Source: Extensimonas perlucida
Lineage (GTDB): Bacteria > Pseudomonadota > Gammaproteobacteria > Burkholderiales > Burkholderiaceae_C
Reading direction: 5' to 3'
Length of the DNA stretch: 64,000 nucleotides
Assembly (NCBI RefSeq): GCF_007655255.1
Contig: NZ_VMYE01000012.1
Coordinates: 1 to 64,000 of the forward strand
Position numbers and translations under genes: made by a program. Of this stretch, positions 48,247 through 57,390 are shown piece by piece. The first letter of the stretch is position 1, and every line of letters starts with the position of its first letter. The notes under the pieces were generated by a model, which did no database searches, was not told where the DNA came from, and saw only the letters and a program-made list of their open reading frames with translations.

Positions 48247-48279
48247 AACCCGCGCAGCATCCTACCTGGCGGGTTTTTT
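48247..48279 (+). terminator. Terminator or attenuator between rarA and livH
   Basis: AACCCGC (48247-48253) pairs with GCGGGTT (48269-48275) over a 15-base loop and runs into a T-tract ending at 48279. It is 94 bp after rarA and 77 bp before livH, so it could terminate rarA or attenuate the liv operon. Confidence 0.55.
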
Positions 48280-48355
48280 GCTAGCTTTTGCGAACCCAGG
48301 CGCCTATCCCGCGCCTGGTGCAAGACCACCCCACGTTACCAACGAAGGACTCTTT

Positions 48356-49285
48356 ATGGACATCTTGCTGCAGCAGATCATCAACGGTCTGGTTCTGGGC
48401 AGCATGTACGCCTTGATAGCCCTGGGCTATACCATGGTGTACGGCATCATCCAGCTCATCAACTTCGCGCACGGCGAGGTGCTCATGGTGGGCGCGCTTA
48501 CGAGTTGGAGCTGCATCGGCTGGATGCAGCAGGCCATGCCCGACGCGCCCGGCTGGCTCATCCTGCTGCTGGCGACGCTGATCGCCTGCACCGTGGCGGC
48601 GCTGCTCAATTTCGTGATCGAAAAGGTGGCCTACCGCCCCTTGCGCAACAGCCCGCGGCTGGCGCCGCTGATCACGGCCATAGGCATGTCCATCCTGCTG
48701 CAAACGCTGGCCATGATCCTCTGGAAGCCTAACTACAAGCCCTATCCCATGCTGCTGCCTGCGCAGCCCGTGGAACTGGGCGGCGCCGTGATCACCTCCA
48801 TGCAAATACTGATCCTGGGCGTGACCGTGGTCGCGCTCGCGGCCATGGTGTATCTCGTGAACTACACCAAACTGGGCCGCGCCATGCGCGCCACGGCCGA
48901 GAACCCGCGCGTGGCGGCGCTCATGGGCGTGAAGCCCGATATGGTGATTTCGGCCACCTTCATCATCGGCGCGGTGCTCGCGGCCATTGCGGGCATCATG
49001 TACGCCTCCAACTACGGCACGGCGCAGCACACCATGGGCTTTTTGCCGGGGCTCAAGGCCTTCACGGCGGCGGTGTTCGGCGGCATAGGCAACCTTGCCG
49101 GCGCCGTGGTCGGCGGCATCCTGCTCGGCCTGATCGAGGCCATTGGCTCGGGCTACATAGGCACGTTCACGGGCGGCATCCTGGGCAGCAACTATGCCGA
49201 CATCTTCGCCTTCATCGTGCTCATCATCATCCTCACGCTGCGCCCCTCGGGCCTGCTGGGCGAGCGCGTGGCCGACCGGGCGTGA
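48356..49285 (+). CDS. livH: Branched-chain amino acid ABC transporter permease LivH
   Basis: A 309-residue inner-membrane permease with about eight helices. It starts MDILLQQIINGLVLGSMYAL, has the YTMVYGIIQLINFAHGEVLM family block and the cytoplasmic EAA-like RAMRATAENPRVAALMGV, and ends LRPSGLLGERVADRA. It is first in a livHMGF operon. The usual livJ/livK binding-protein gene is not adjacent, so solute specificity (Leu/Ile/Val, or another amide or carboxylate) is open. Confidence 0.94.
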   Translation: MDILLQQIINGLVLGSMYALIALGYTMVYGIIQLINFAHGEVLMVGALTSWSCIGWMQQAMPDAPGWLILLLATLIACTVAALLNFVIEKVAYRPLRNSPRLAPLITAIGMSILLQTLAMILWKPNYKPYPMLLPAQPVELGGAVITSMQILILGVTVVALAAMVYLVNYTKLGRAMRATAENPRVAALMGVKPDMVISATFIIGAVLAAIAGIMYASNYGTAQHTMGFLPGLKAFTAAVFGGIGNLAGAVVGGILLGLIEAIGSGYIGTFTGGILGSNYADIFAFIVLIIILTLRPSGLLGERVADRA

Positions 49286-49295
49286 GAGGCTTGCC

Positions 49296-50381
49296 ATGCA
49301 CAACCACAACCGCAAAACCGCACACTGGATCATCGGTGCCATCGTCGTGTTGGTGCTGCCCTTGGTGCTGCAGTATTTCGGTAATGCCTGGGTGCGCATT
49401 GCCGATCTGGCGCTGCTCTACGTCATGCTCGCGCTGGGCCTGAATATCGTGGTCGGCTACGCCGGCCTGCTCGATCTGGGCTACGTGGCCTTTTATGCCG
49501 TGGGCGCCTATCTGTTCGGCTTCCTCGCCTCGCCGCAGCTCAGCGACAACTTCGCCTACTTCGCGGCGCTGTTTCCCAATGGACTGCACTTTTCCGTCTG
49601 GGTCGCGGTGCCGCTCGCGGCGCTGGTTGCGGCGCTGTTTGGCGTGCTGCTGGGCGCGCCCACGCTGAAATTGCGCGGTGACTACCTGGCCATCGTGACG
49701 CTGGGCTTCGGCGAGATCATCCGAATCTTCCTGAACAACCTCGATCACCCCATCAACCTGACCAACGGCCCCAAGGGCATGGGCCAGATCGATTCGATCC
49801 AGCTCTTTGGCCTGAACCTGGGCAAGCGCCTGGAGCTGTTCGGCTTCGACATCTCCTCGGTCACGCTGTACTACTACCTGTTCCTCGTGCTCGTGGTGTT
49901 CAGCGTGATCGTGAGCTACCGCCTGCAGGATTCGCGCATAGGCCGTGCCTGGATGGCCATCCGCGAGGACGAGATCGCCGCCAAGGCCATGGGCATCAAC
50001 ACGCGCAACATGAAACTGCTGGCCTTTGGCATGGGCGCCTCGTTCGGCGGCGTGGCGGGGGTGATGTTCGCGGGCTTTCAGGGCTTCGTTTCGCCCGAGT
50101 CGTTCAGCCTGATGGAGTCGGTGATGATCGTCGCCATGGTGGTGCTCGGCGGCATCGGGCACATTCCGGGTGTGGTGCTGGGCGCGGTGCTGCTCGCGGC
50201 CCTGCCTGAAGTGCTGCGTTACGTGGCAGGCCCGCTGCAAGGCATGACCGACGGGCGCCTGGATTCGGCCATTTTGCGCCAGCTGCTGATCGCGCTGGCC
50301 ATGATCATCGTCATGCTGCTGCGCCCGCGCGGCCTGTGGCCTGCGCCCGAGCACGGCAAGAGCCAGTTGCACAAGACCTGA
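49296..50381 (+). CDS. livM: Branched-chain amino acid ABC transporter permease LivM
   Basis: A 361-residue second permease with about nine helices. It shows ALGLNIVVGYAGLLDLGYVA, LKLRGDYLAIVTLGFGEIIR, the coupling segment RAWMAIREDEIAAKAMGINT and a LRPRGLWP end. The ATG at 49296 is 10 bp after livH. It pairs with LivH as the membrane heterodimer. Confidence 0.94.
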   Translation: MHNHNRKTAHWIIGAIVVLVLPLVLQYFGNAWVRIADLALLYVMLALGLNIVVGYAGLLDLGYVAFYAVGAYLFGFLASPQLSDNFAYFAALFPNGLHFSVWVAVPLAALVAALFGVLLGAPTLKLRGDYLAIVTLGFGEIIRIFLNNLDHPINLTNGPKGMGQIDSIQLFGLNLGKRLELFGFDISSVTLYYYLFLVLVVFSVIVSYRLQDSRIGRAWMAIREDEIAAKAMGINTRNMKLLAFGMGASFGGVAGVMFAGFQGFVSPESFSLMESVMIVAMVVLGGIGHIPGVVLGAVLLAALPEVLRYVAGPLQGMTDGRLDSAILRQLLIALAMIIVMLLRPRGLWPAPEHGKSQLHKT

Positions 50382-50412
50382 GCCCACCCGACCGCACAAG
50401 AGAATTTCCCCT

Positions 50413-51198
<786 letters not shown>

Positions 51199-51200
51199 GC

Positions 51201-51926
<726 letters not shown>

Positions 51927-51939
51927 AGCGGCCGGCGCG

Positions 51940-52863
51940 TCACATCGCCGCCGCGGGTGCGCGGTGAAAAAAATTCACCGGCAGCCCCGGCACCCGCACG
52001 CGCAGGCGCAGCAGCGCGCCAGCGGGCACGGGGGCGGCGCATTCCTCAGGCGGGCGCCCGCGCCGCGCCGAGGTCACGTACAGCGTGCGCAGGTCTTCGT
52101 CGCCAAAGCACACCATGGTGGGGCACTGCACAGGCGTGGCCAGGCGCTGCAGCACCTCGCCTGCGGGTGAGAGCTGCAGCACGCAGGCGCCTTCGAACAT
52201 CGCCACCCAGTAGTTGCCCTGCGCATCCACACTTGCGCCGTCGGGCCGCCCGCCGTAGGGCACGCCGTCTTGCGGCAGCGCAAATTGCACCCAGGGCGTG
52301 CGCGCGCCCAGGCTGCCGCTCGCGGCGTCGAAGGCAAAGCGGTCTATGCGGTGCGCGGGCGTGTTGGCCCAGTAGAGCCAGCGCTCGTCGGGGCTGAAAG
52401 CCAGGCCGTTGGCGGTGTAGTTGTCGCCCGCCATGCGCCGCAGGCTGCACGCTGCGCTGCGGCAGTCCAGACGCCACAGCGCCGCGTCGGGCTGCGTGCG
52501 CGGGCTCACCACGGAGCCGGCCCAAAAACGCCCCGCACGGTCGCAACGCCCGTCGTTGAGGCGCAGCCGCTGCGGGTCGTGCGACTCTGGCGGCAGCTTG
52601 GCGATGCAGGTGATCGCGCCGGTCTGCACATCGAGCGCGTAAAAGCCGTCACGCAAGCCCAGCGCCACGCCCCCGCCCAGCATGGGCGCACAGCAGCCGG
52701 GCTCGGACGGCGTGCTCCAGCGCCAATGCCGGCCCGTCTGCGGCTCCCAGGCATGCACGGCAAACCCATGGATGTCGCACCAGTAAAGGCGCTTTTCCAG
52801 CGGGTGCCAAAAAGGAGACTCGCCAAGTTCGCAAGGGGGTAGGGGCAGGGCGGTGAAGGGCAT
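51940..52863 (-). CDS. SMP-30/gluconolactonase/LRE-family lactonase
   Basis: A 307-residue six-bladed propeller of the SMP-30 family, metal-dependent sugar lactonases. Metal-ligand positions are recognisable in LGESPFWHP (Glu near residue 14), RLNDGRCDRAG (Asn), and the NGLAFSPDERWLYWANT and DGASVDAQGNYW (Asp) blocks. There is no signal peptide. Substrate is likely an aldonolactone (gluconate, arabinonate or galactonate type), but no sugar catabolic genes are adjacent. Confidence 0.88.
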   Translation of the reverse strand: MPFTALPLPPCELGESPFWHPLEKRLYWCDIHGFAVHAWEPQTGRHWRWSTPSEPGCCAPMLGGGVALGLRDGFYALDVQTGAITCIAKLPPESHDPQRLRLNDGRCDRAGRFWAGSVVSPRTQPDAALWRLDCRSAACSLRRMAGDNYTANGLAFSPDERWLYWANTPAHRIDRFAFDAASGSLGARTPWVQFALPQDGVPYGGRPDGASVDAQGNYWVAMFEGACVLQLSPAGEVLQRLATPVQCPTMVCFGDEDLRTLYVTSARRGRPPEECAAPVPAGALLRLRVRVPGLPVNFFHRAPAAAM

Positions 52864-52911
52864 GAACAGGTTCTAAGAAGAGGGTGGTGGCAAGGGATTG
52901 CCATCGTAATG

Positions 52912-52933
52912 TTTCACGGTGAAATAAGCTTAT
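52912..52933. promoter_or_regulatory. Palindromic operator candidate between the lactonase and cysI
   Basis: TTTCACGGTGAAA (52912-52924) is a perfect odd palindrome, followed at once by the palindrome ATAAGCTTAT (52924-52933). Both lie in an AT-rich stretch (52905-52980), unusual in this GC-rich region, about 50-70 bp before the lactonase ATG and 165-185 bp before cysI. Confidence 0.4.
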
Positions 52934-53095
52934 CCGCATAAACGCAAGAAAAAACTGTAGTTTGTTTTCATAAAAAGCCCGCCTACATTCGCTGTCATAC
53001 CCGATGCAGCGCAGCTAGGAGCCTGTCGTGGGTGCCTTGGCCCCCGCGTCTGCCGCAGCGTGCGTGCGCAGCCCGTGCTTTCGTGCAGACGTTCC

Positions 53096-54925
53096 ATGTA
53101 TCCATACACCGCTTTCGACCAAGAATTCATCCGCCTGCGCGCCGCGCAGTTTCGCGACCAGTTGCAGCGTTGGCAGGCCGGGCAGCTCAGCGACGAGCAG
53201 TTTTTGCCGCTGCGCCTGCAAAACGGCTGGTACGTGCAGCGCCATGCGCCCATGCTGCGCGTGGCCGTGCCATATGGCGAGATCAGCAGTACGCAGCTGC
53301 GTATGCTGGCACGCATTGCACGCGAGTTCGACCAGCCCGATGCGGATTTGCTCGCGCAGGCGCAGGCCACGCAGGATGCGCTGCAGGCTTCGCAGCCGGG
53401 GCTCACGCTCGCGGCGCCGCCCTTGAAGTGGGGCTACGCGCACTTCACCACGCGCACCAACGTGCAGTTCAACTGGATTCCCCTGGCGCGCGCGGCCGAC
53501 GTGATGGACTTGCTCGCGAGCGTGCAGATGCACGGCATACAGACCAGCGGCAACGCCATTCGCAACATCACCTGCGACGCGCTCGCGGGCATTGCGCCCG
53601 ACGAGGTCCTCGACACGCGGCCGTTTGCGGAAATTTTGCGCCAGTGGAGCACGCTGCACCCCGAGTTCGCCTTTTTGCCGCGCAAGTTCAAGATCGCCTT
53701 CAGCGGCGCCGCCGAAGACCGCGCCGCAACCGGCTGGTACGACATCGGCCTGCGTGTGGTGCAAAGCGACGCGGGCGGCGTGGGCTTTGCGGTGAGCGTG
53801 GGCGGCGGCATGGGGCGCACGCCCGTGATCGGCACCGTGGTGCGCGAATTTTTGCCCTGGCGCGAGCTGCTCAACTACACCGAGGCCGTGGTGCGTGTCT
53901 ATAACCAGTACGGGCGGCGCGACAACAAGTGGAAGGCGCGCATCAAGATGCTGGTCAAGGCCGAGGGCCAGCGCTTCATCGACGCGGTGGAGGCCGAATA
54001 CCAAGCCATCGTCACGCGCGACGGCGCGCCGCACACCATCACGGACGCCGAGCTCGCGCGCATGCAGGCGGGCTTTGCCGTGCCGCCGCTCGCGCCCGCC
54101 AATCTGCCCAGCGGCACCGACACGGCCAGCACCGACACGGCCAGCACCGCCTACCAGCGCTGGCTCACGCAAAACGTGCGCGCGCACCGGCTGCCGCAGC
54201 TGGCCGCGGTGACGCTGTCGTTCAAGCGCGCGGGCTGGGCGCCGGGCGACGCGGATGCGGACACGCTGGCGGCGCTGGCCGACCTTGCCGAGCGCTTCAG
54301 CGCGGGCGAGGCGCGCGTCACGCACGCGCAAAACCTGCTGCTGCCCTGGGTGCACCAGAGTGATTTGCCCGCGCTGTACGAGGAGGCGCGCGCGCTGGGC
54401 CTGGCGCAGCCCAACATCGGGCTGCTCACCGACATGATCGCGTGCCCCGGCGGGGATTTTTGTTCGCTCGCGAACGCGCGCGCCATCCCGATCGCCGCGG
54501 CGCTCACCGAACTGTTTGCCGACATCGACGAGGTCAGCGACCTCGGGCCCATCGATCTGCACATCAGCGGCTGCATCAACAGTTGCGGGCACCACCACAG
54601 CGGGCACATCGGCATTCTGGGAGTGGACAAGGACGGCAAGGAGTGGTACCAGGTGACGCTGGGCGGCTCGGACGGCTCGGCGCTCTCGGGGCCGGCGACG
54701 CCGGGCAAGGTGGTGGGGCCGTCGTTCAGCGCGGCCGAGGTGCCGGGCGTGGTCGAGGCGATTTTGGACAGCTACCGCGCGCTGCGCCTGCATGCGGCCG
54801 AGCCCTTCATCGCCACGCTGCGCCGCGTGGGCCACGAGCCCTTCAAGGCCGCGGCGAACGGCGCGCGCTTGGGCGAGCACCGCGCCACGCACGCTGCACA
54901 TGCCGCAGAAACCAGCGCCGCATGA
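53096..54925 (+). CDS. cysI: Sulfite/nitrite reductase hemoprotein (assimilatory, CysI type)
   Basis: A 609-residue siroheme/[4Fe-4S] reductase that reduces sulfite to sulfide for cysteine synthesis. The cluster/siroheme cysteines are Cys450/Cys456 (ACPGGDFCSLA) and Cys493/Cys497 (ISGCINSCGHHH). Duplicated ferredoxin-like half-domains and siroheme-binding segments surround them. The ATG at 53096 gives MYPYTAFDQEF. A 15-bp sequence is tandemly duplicated in a linker at about 54115-54150 (TDTASTDTAS). It is first in the cys operon; the electron donor may be ferredoxin. Confidence 0.92.
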   Translation: MYPYTAFDQEFIRLRAAQFRDQLQRWQAGQLSDEQFLPLRLQNGWYVQRHAPMLRVAVPYGEISSTQLRMLARIAREFDQPDADLLAQAQATQDALQASQPGLTLAAPPLKWGYAHFTTRTNVQFNWIPLARAADVMDLLASVQMHGIQTSGNAIRNITCDALAGIAPDEVLDTRPFAEILRQWSTLHPEFAFLPRKFKIAFSGAAEDRAATGWYDIGLRVVQSDAGGVGFAVSVGGGMGRTPVIGTVVREFLPWRELLNYTEAVVRVYNQYGRRDNKWKARIKMLVKAEGQRFIDAVEAEYQAIVTRDGAPHTITDAELARMQAGFAVPPLAPANLPSGTDTASTDTASTAYQRWLTQNVRAHRLPQLAAVTLSFKRAGWAPGDADADTLAALADLAERFSAGEARVTHAQNLLLPWVHQSDLPALYEEARALGLAQPNIGLLTDMIACPGGDFCSLANARAIPIAAALTELFADIDEVSDLGPIDLHISGCINSCGHHHSGHIGILGVDKDGKEWYQVTLGGSDGSALSGPATPGKVVGPSFSAAEVPGVVEAILDSYRALRLHAAEPFIATLRRVGHEPFKAAANGARLGEHRATHAAHAAETSAA

Positions 54926-54984
54926 ATCCCGAACCCCAATCGCCCCTAAGGTGGCGCTTCGCGATGTGTGCAATGAACATTTCC

Positions 54985-55099
54985 CGTCATTGCGAGGGCC
55001 GCAAGGCCCGTGGCAATCCATGCGGCCTTCGATTCGGCGCCTGCGCCTCTTGCCGAGCCAGCACTGGATTGCCGCGCCCCTGCGGGGCTCGCAATGACG
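54985..55099. repeat. 115-bp CGTCATTGCGAG palindromic repeat in the cys operon
   Basis: CGTCATTGCGAG (54985-54996) and CTCGCAATGACG (55088-55099) are perfect inverted ends, with nested TGGCAATCCA / TGGATTGCC inside. It fills most of the 271-bp gene-free stretch between cysI and the DUF934 gene (54926-55196) and would form a long RNA hairpin in the operon transcript. Confidence 0.8.
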
Positions 55100-55196
55100 A
55101 GGGTCTGTGTGACGGCCAAACTGCTTCGCCAGCCGCGTCGCCATCATCCGGCGTCTTGATGAACCATCTGGATTGAACCTCGACCAGAGCCTCAAA

Positions 55197-55607
55197 ATGA
55201 TCAAATTGATAGCTGCCAGCGCCCACCAGACGGGCGCAAACGGCCTAAAAACCTTGCAAATCGCGAACGACGCCGAGCTCGCCGAACTGGCCGCGGCGGG
55301 CGCGTTCGAAGGCGTGGAGTGCATCGATCTGCATTTCCCCAAATTCACCGATGGCCGCGCCTTCAGCCAGGCCATGCTGTTGCGCCGGCGCTACCGCTTC
55401 GCGGGCGACTTGTGCGCCACGGGCGAGGTGCTGATCGACCAGTTGCTGCAAATGGCGCGCTGCGGCTTCAGCAGCGCGGTGCTGCCAGACGACACCGACT
55501 GGGCCGCGGCCGAGCGCCAATTGCGCCGCTTTGCCGGCTTCTACCAAGCCGACGCGCGCACGCCCACGCCACGCTTTGCGCGTGTCAGCACGACGGAGGC
55601 CGCATGA
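55197..55607 (+). CDS. DUF934 protein of the sulfate assimilation operon
   Basis: A 136-residue DUF934 protein, a conserved partner of cysI and cysH in proteobacteria whose biochemical role is unsettled. The conserved part runs from GVECIDLHFPKFTDGRAFSQ through LLRRRYRFAGDLCATGEVLI to SSAVLPDD. The N-terminal MIKLIAASAHQTGANGLKTL is encoded by a dispersed repeat copy. The ATG at 55197 is chosen over a TTG at 55173. The stop overlaps cysH by ATGA. Confidence 0.88.
   Translation: MIKLIAASAHQTGANGLKTLQIANDAELAELAAAGAFEGVECIDLHFPKFTDGRAFSQAMLLRRRYRFAGDLCATGEVLIDQLLQMARCGFSSAVLPDDTDWAAAERQLRRFAGFYQADARTPTPRFARVSTTEAA
55202..55255 (+). repeat. Dispersed ATAGCTGC repeat, copy 7, at the 5' end of the DUF934 gene
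   Basis: CAAATTGATAGCTGCCAGCG and, at the standard spacing, GGGCGCAAACGGCCTAAAAA. It encodes LIAASAHQTGANGLKTL, closely parallel to LIAASAQLAGASGLKSL in LolA. Confidence 0.8.
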
Positions 55608-56437
55608 ACAATGCTTTTTCTTCCATAGCGTCTGCTCCGATTGCACCCTTGCACACGCAGGGAACGCAGGAGGTGCAAGAAACGCAAGCCGCGGGCAGCG
55701 CCATCGCGCTCTACGCGCGCCCCTCGCCCGACTTTGCCGCCAAGCTGGGTGAAGCCGTGCGCACGCTGCAGCGCGCCGCGGCGCAGGGCCCGGTGGTGCA
55801 GGCCAACAGCCTGGGCGCCGAGGACATGGTCATCACCGACCTCATCAACCGCCACGCGCTCGCCGTGGGCGTTTTCGTGCTCGACACGGGGGCGCTGCAC
55901 GCCGAAACGCTCGCGCTGCTCGCGCAGCTCAAGGCGCAGCAGGCCCGCCACCCGCACGCGCCGCTCACGGTCTATCGCCCCGCCGCCCAGGCCGTGGCCG
56001 CCTTCGTGCAACGCGAAGGGCAGGACGCCATGTACCGCAGCATCGCGCTGCGCAAAGCCTGCTGCGCCATGCGCAAGCTCGAGCCGCTGGCGCGCGCGCT
56101 CGCGGGGCAAAAGGGCTGGATCACCGGCTTGCGCCGCGAGCAGTCGGGCGCGCGCGCCGACGTTGCTCTGATCGACGAAACCGAAGTGCCCAGCAAGGGC
56201 CTGACCAAGTTCAACCCGCTCGCAGGCTGGAGCTGGGGCGACGTGTGGCACTACATCGCCAGCCACGGCGTGCCCACCAACGTGCTGCACGACCGCTTTT
56301 ACCCCAGCATAGGCTGCGCCCCGTGCACACGCCCCATTGCCGTGGGCGAGGACTTTCGCGCGGGCCGCTGGTGGTGGGAGGATGAACAGGCCAAGGAATG
56401 CGGCCTGCACGTGAAACAAGGGGAAGCCAAAGCATGA
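55604..56437 (+). CDS. cysH: Adenylyl-sulfate (APS) reductase, [4Fe-4S] CysH type
   Basis: A 277-residue thioredoxin-dependent reductase. The Fe-S cysteines Cys153/Cys154 (KACCAMRKL) and Cys238/Cys241 (CAPCTRP) are all present, which marks the APS-using form rather than the PAPS-using E. coli form. The catalytic Cys266 is in ECGLHVK at the C-terminus. The N-terminal about 30 residues are a poorly conserved Gln/Thr/Ala stretch. It overlaps both neighbours by ATGA. Absence of cysC in the cluster agrees with direct APS reduction. Confidence 0.95.
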   Translation: MNNAFSSIASAPIAPLHTQGTQEVQETQAAGSAIALYARPSPDFAAKLGEAVRTLQRAAAQGPVVQANSLGAEDMVITDLINRHALAVGVFVLDTGALHAETLALLAQLKAQQARHPHAPLTVYRPAAQAVAAFVQREGQDAMYRSIALRKACCAMRKLEPLARALAGQKGWITGLRREQSGARADVALIDETEVPSKGLTKFNPLAGWSWGDVWHYIASHGVPTNVLHDRFYPSIGCAPCTRPIAVGEDFRAGRWWWEDEQAKECGLHVKQGEAKA

Positions 56438-57390
56438 ACGCCCGCACCGACACCGAATTGCTGCAAACCGTCACCCAGCCCGCGCTGCATCCATTGAGCA
56501 ACGCGCACCTGGACGCGCTCGAGGAAGAAACCATTTTCATCCTGCGCGAGGCCGCCGCGGCGTTCGAGCGCCCCGCGCTGCTGTTTTCGGGCGGCAAGGA
56601 TTCGCTCGTGATGCTGCGCTGCGCCGAAAAAGCCTTTGGGGCAAGCCGCATCCCGTTTCCGCTATTGATGATAGACACGGGGCACAACTTCCCCGAGGTC
56701 ACCGATTTTCGCGACCGGCGCGCCGCCGAGCTGCAGGCCACGCTGATCGTGCGCAGCGTCGAGGACAGCATGGCGCGCGGCACCGTGCGCCTGGCGCACC
56801 CGGGCGAGAGCCGCAACGCGCACCAATCGGTCACGCTGCTCGAAGCCATCGAAGAGTTCCGCTTCGACGCGCTGCTCGGCGGCGCACGGCGCGACGAAGA
56901 AAAGGCGCGCGCCAAGGAGCGCATCTTCAGCCACCGCGACAGCTTCGGCCAGTGGCAGCCCAAAGCGCAGCGGCCCGAGCTGTGGACGCTGTTCAACACG
57001 CGGCTGCAGCCGGGCGAGCACTTTCGCGTGTTCCCGATCAGCAACTGGACCGAGCTCGACGTGTGGCAATACATCGCGCGCGAGCACATCGCGCTGCCCA
57101 GCCTCTACTACGCCCACCGCCGCGAGGTGGTCGAGCGCCGCGGCCTGCTCGTGCCCGTCACGCCGCTGACGCCGCCGCGCGCGGGCGAGCAGGTGCAAGT
57201 GCGCAGCGTGCGCTTTCGCACCGTGGGCGACATCACCTGCACCTGCCCGGTGGAAAGCCACGCCGCCACGCCCGCCGACATCGTGCGCGAAACCCTGGCC
57301 GCCGAAGTCAGCGAACGCGGCGCCACGCGCATGGACGACCAGACCAGCGAGGCGAGCATGGAAAAGCGCAAGCGGGATGGGTACTTTTGA
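56434..57390 (+). CDS. cysD: Sulfate adenylyltransferase subunit 2
   Basis: A 318-residue ATP sulfurylase catalytic subunit that makes APS from ATP and sulfate. The PP-loop LLFSGGKDSLVMLR is near residue 50, followed by DTGHNFPEVTDFRD, and FGGARRDEE-type residues appear as LLGGARRDEEKARAKER. The C-terminus ends MEKRKRDGYF as in the family. It overlaps cysH (ATGA) and cysN (TGATG). Confidence 0.96.
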   Translation: MNARTDTELLQTVTQPALHPLSNAHLDALEEETIFILREAAAAFERPALLFSGGKDSLVMLRCAEKAFGASRIPFPLLMIDTGHNFPEVTDFRDRRAAELQATLIVRSVEDSMARGTVRLAHPGESRNAHQSVTLLEAIEEFRFDALLGGARRDEEKARAKERIFSHRDSFGQWQPKAQRPELWTLFNTRLQPGEHFRVFPISNWTELDVWQYIAREHIALPSLYYAHRREVVERRGLLVPVTPLTPPRAGEQVQVRSVRFRTVGDITCTCPVESHAATPADIVRETLAAEVSERGATRMDDQTSEASMEKRKRDGYF

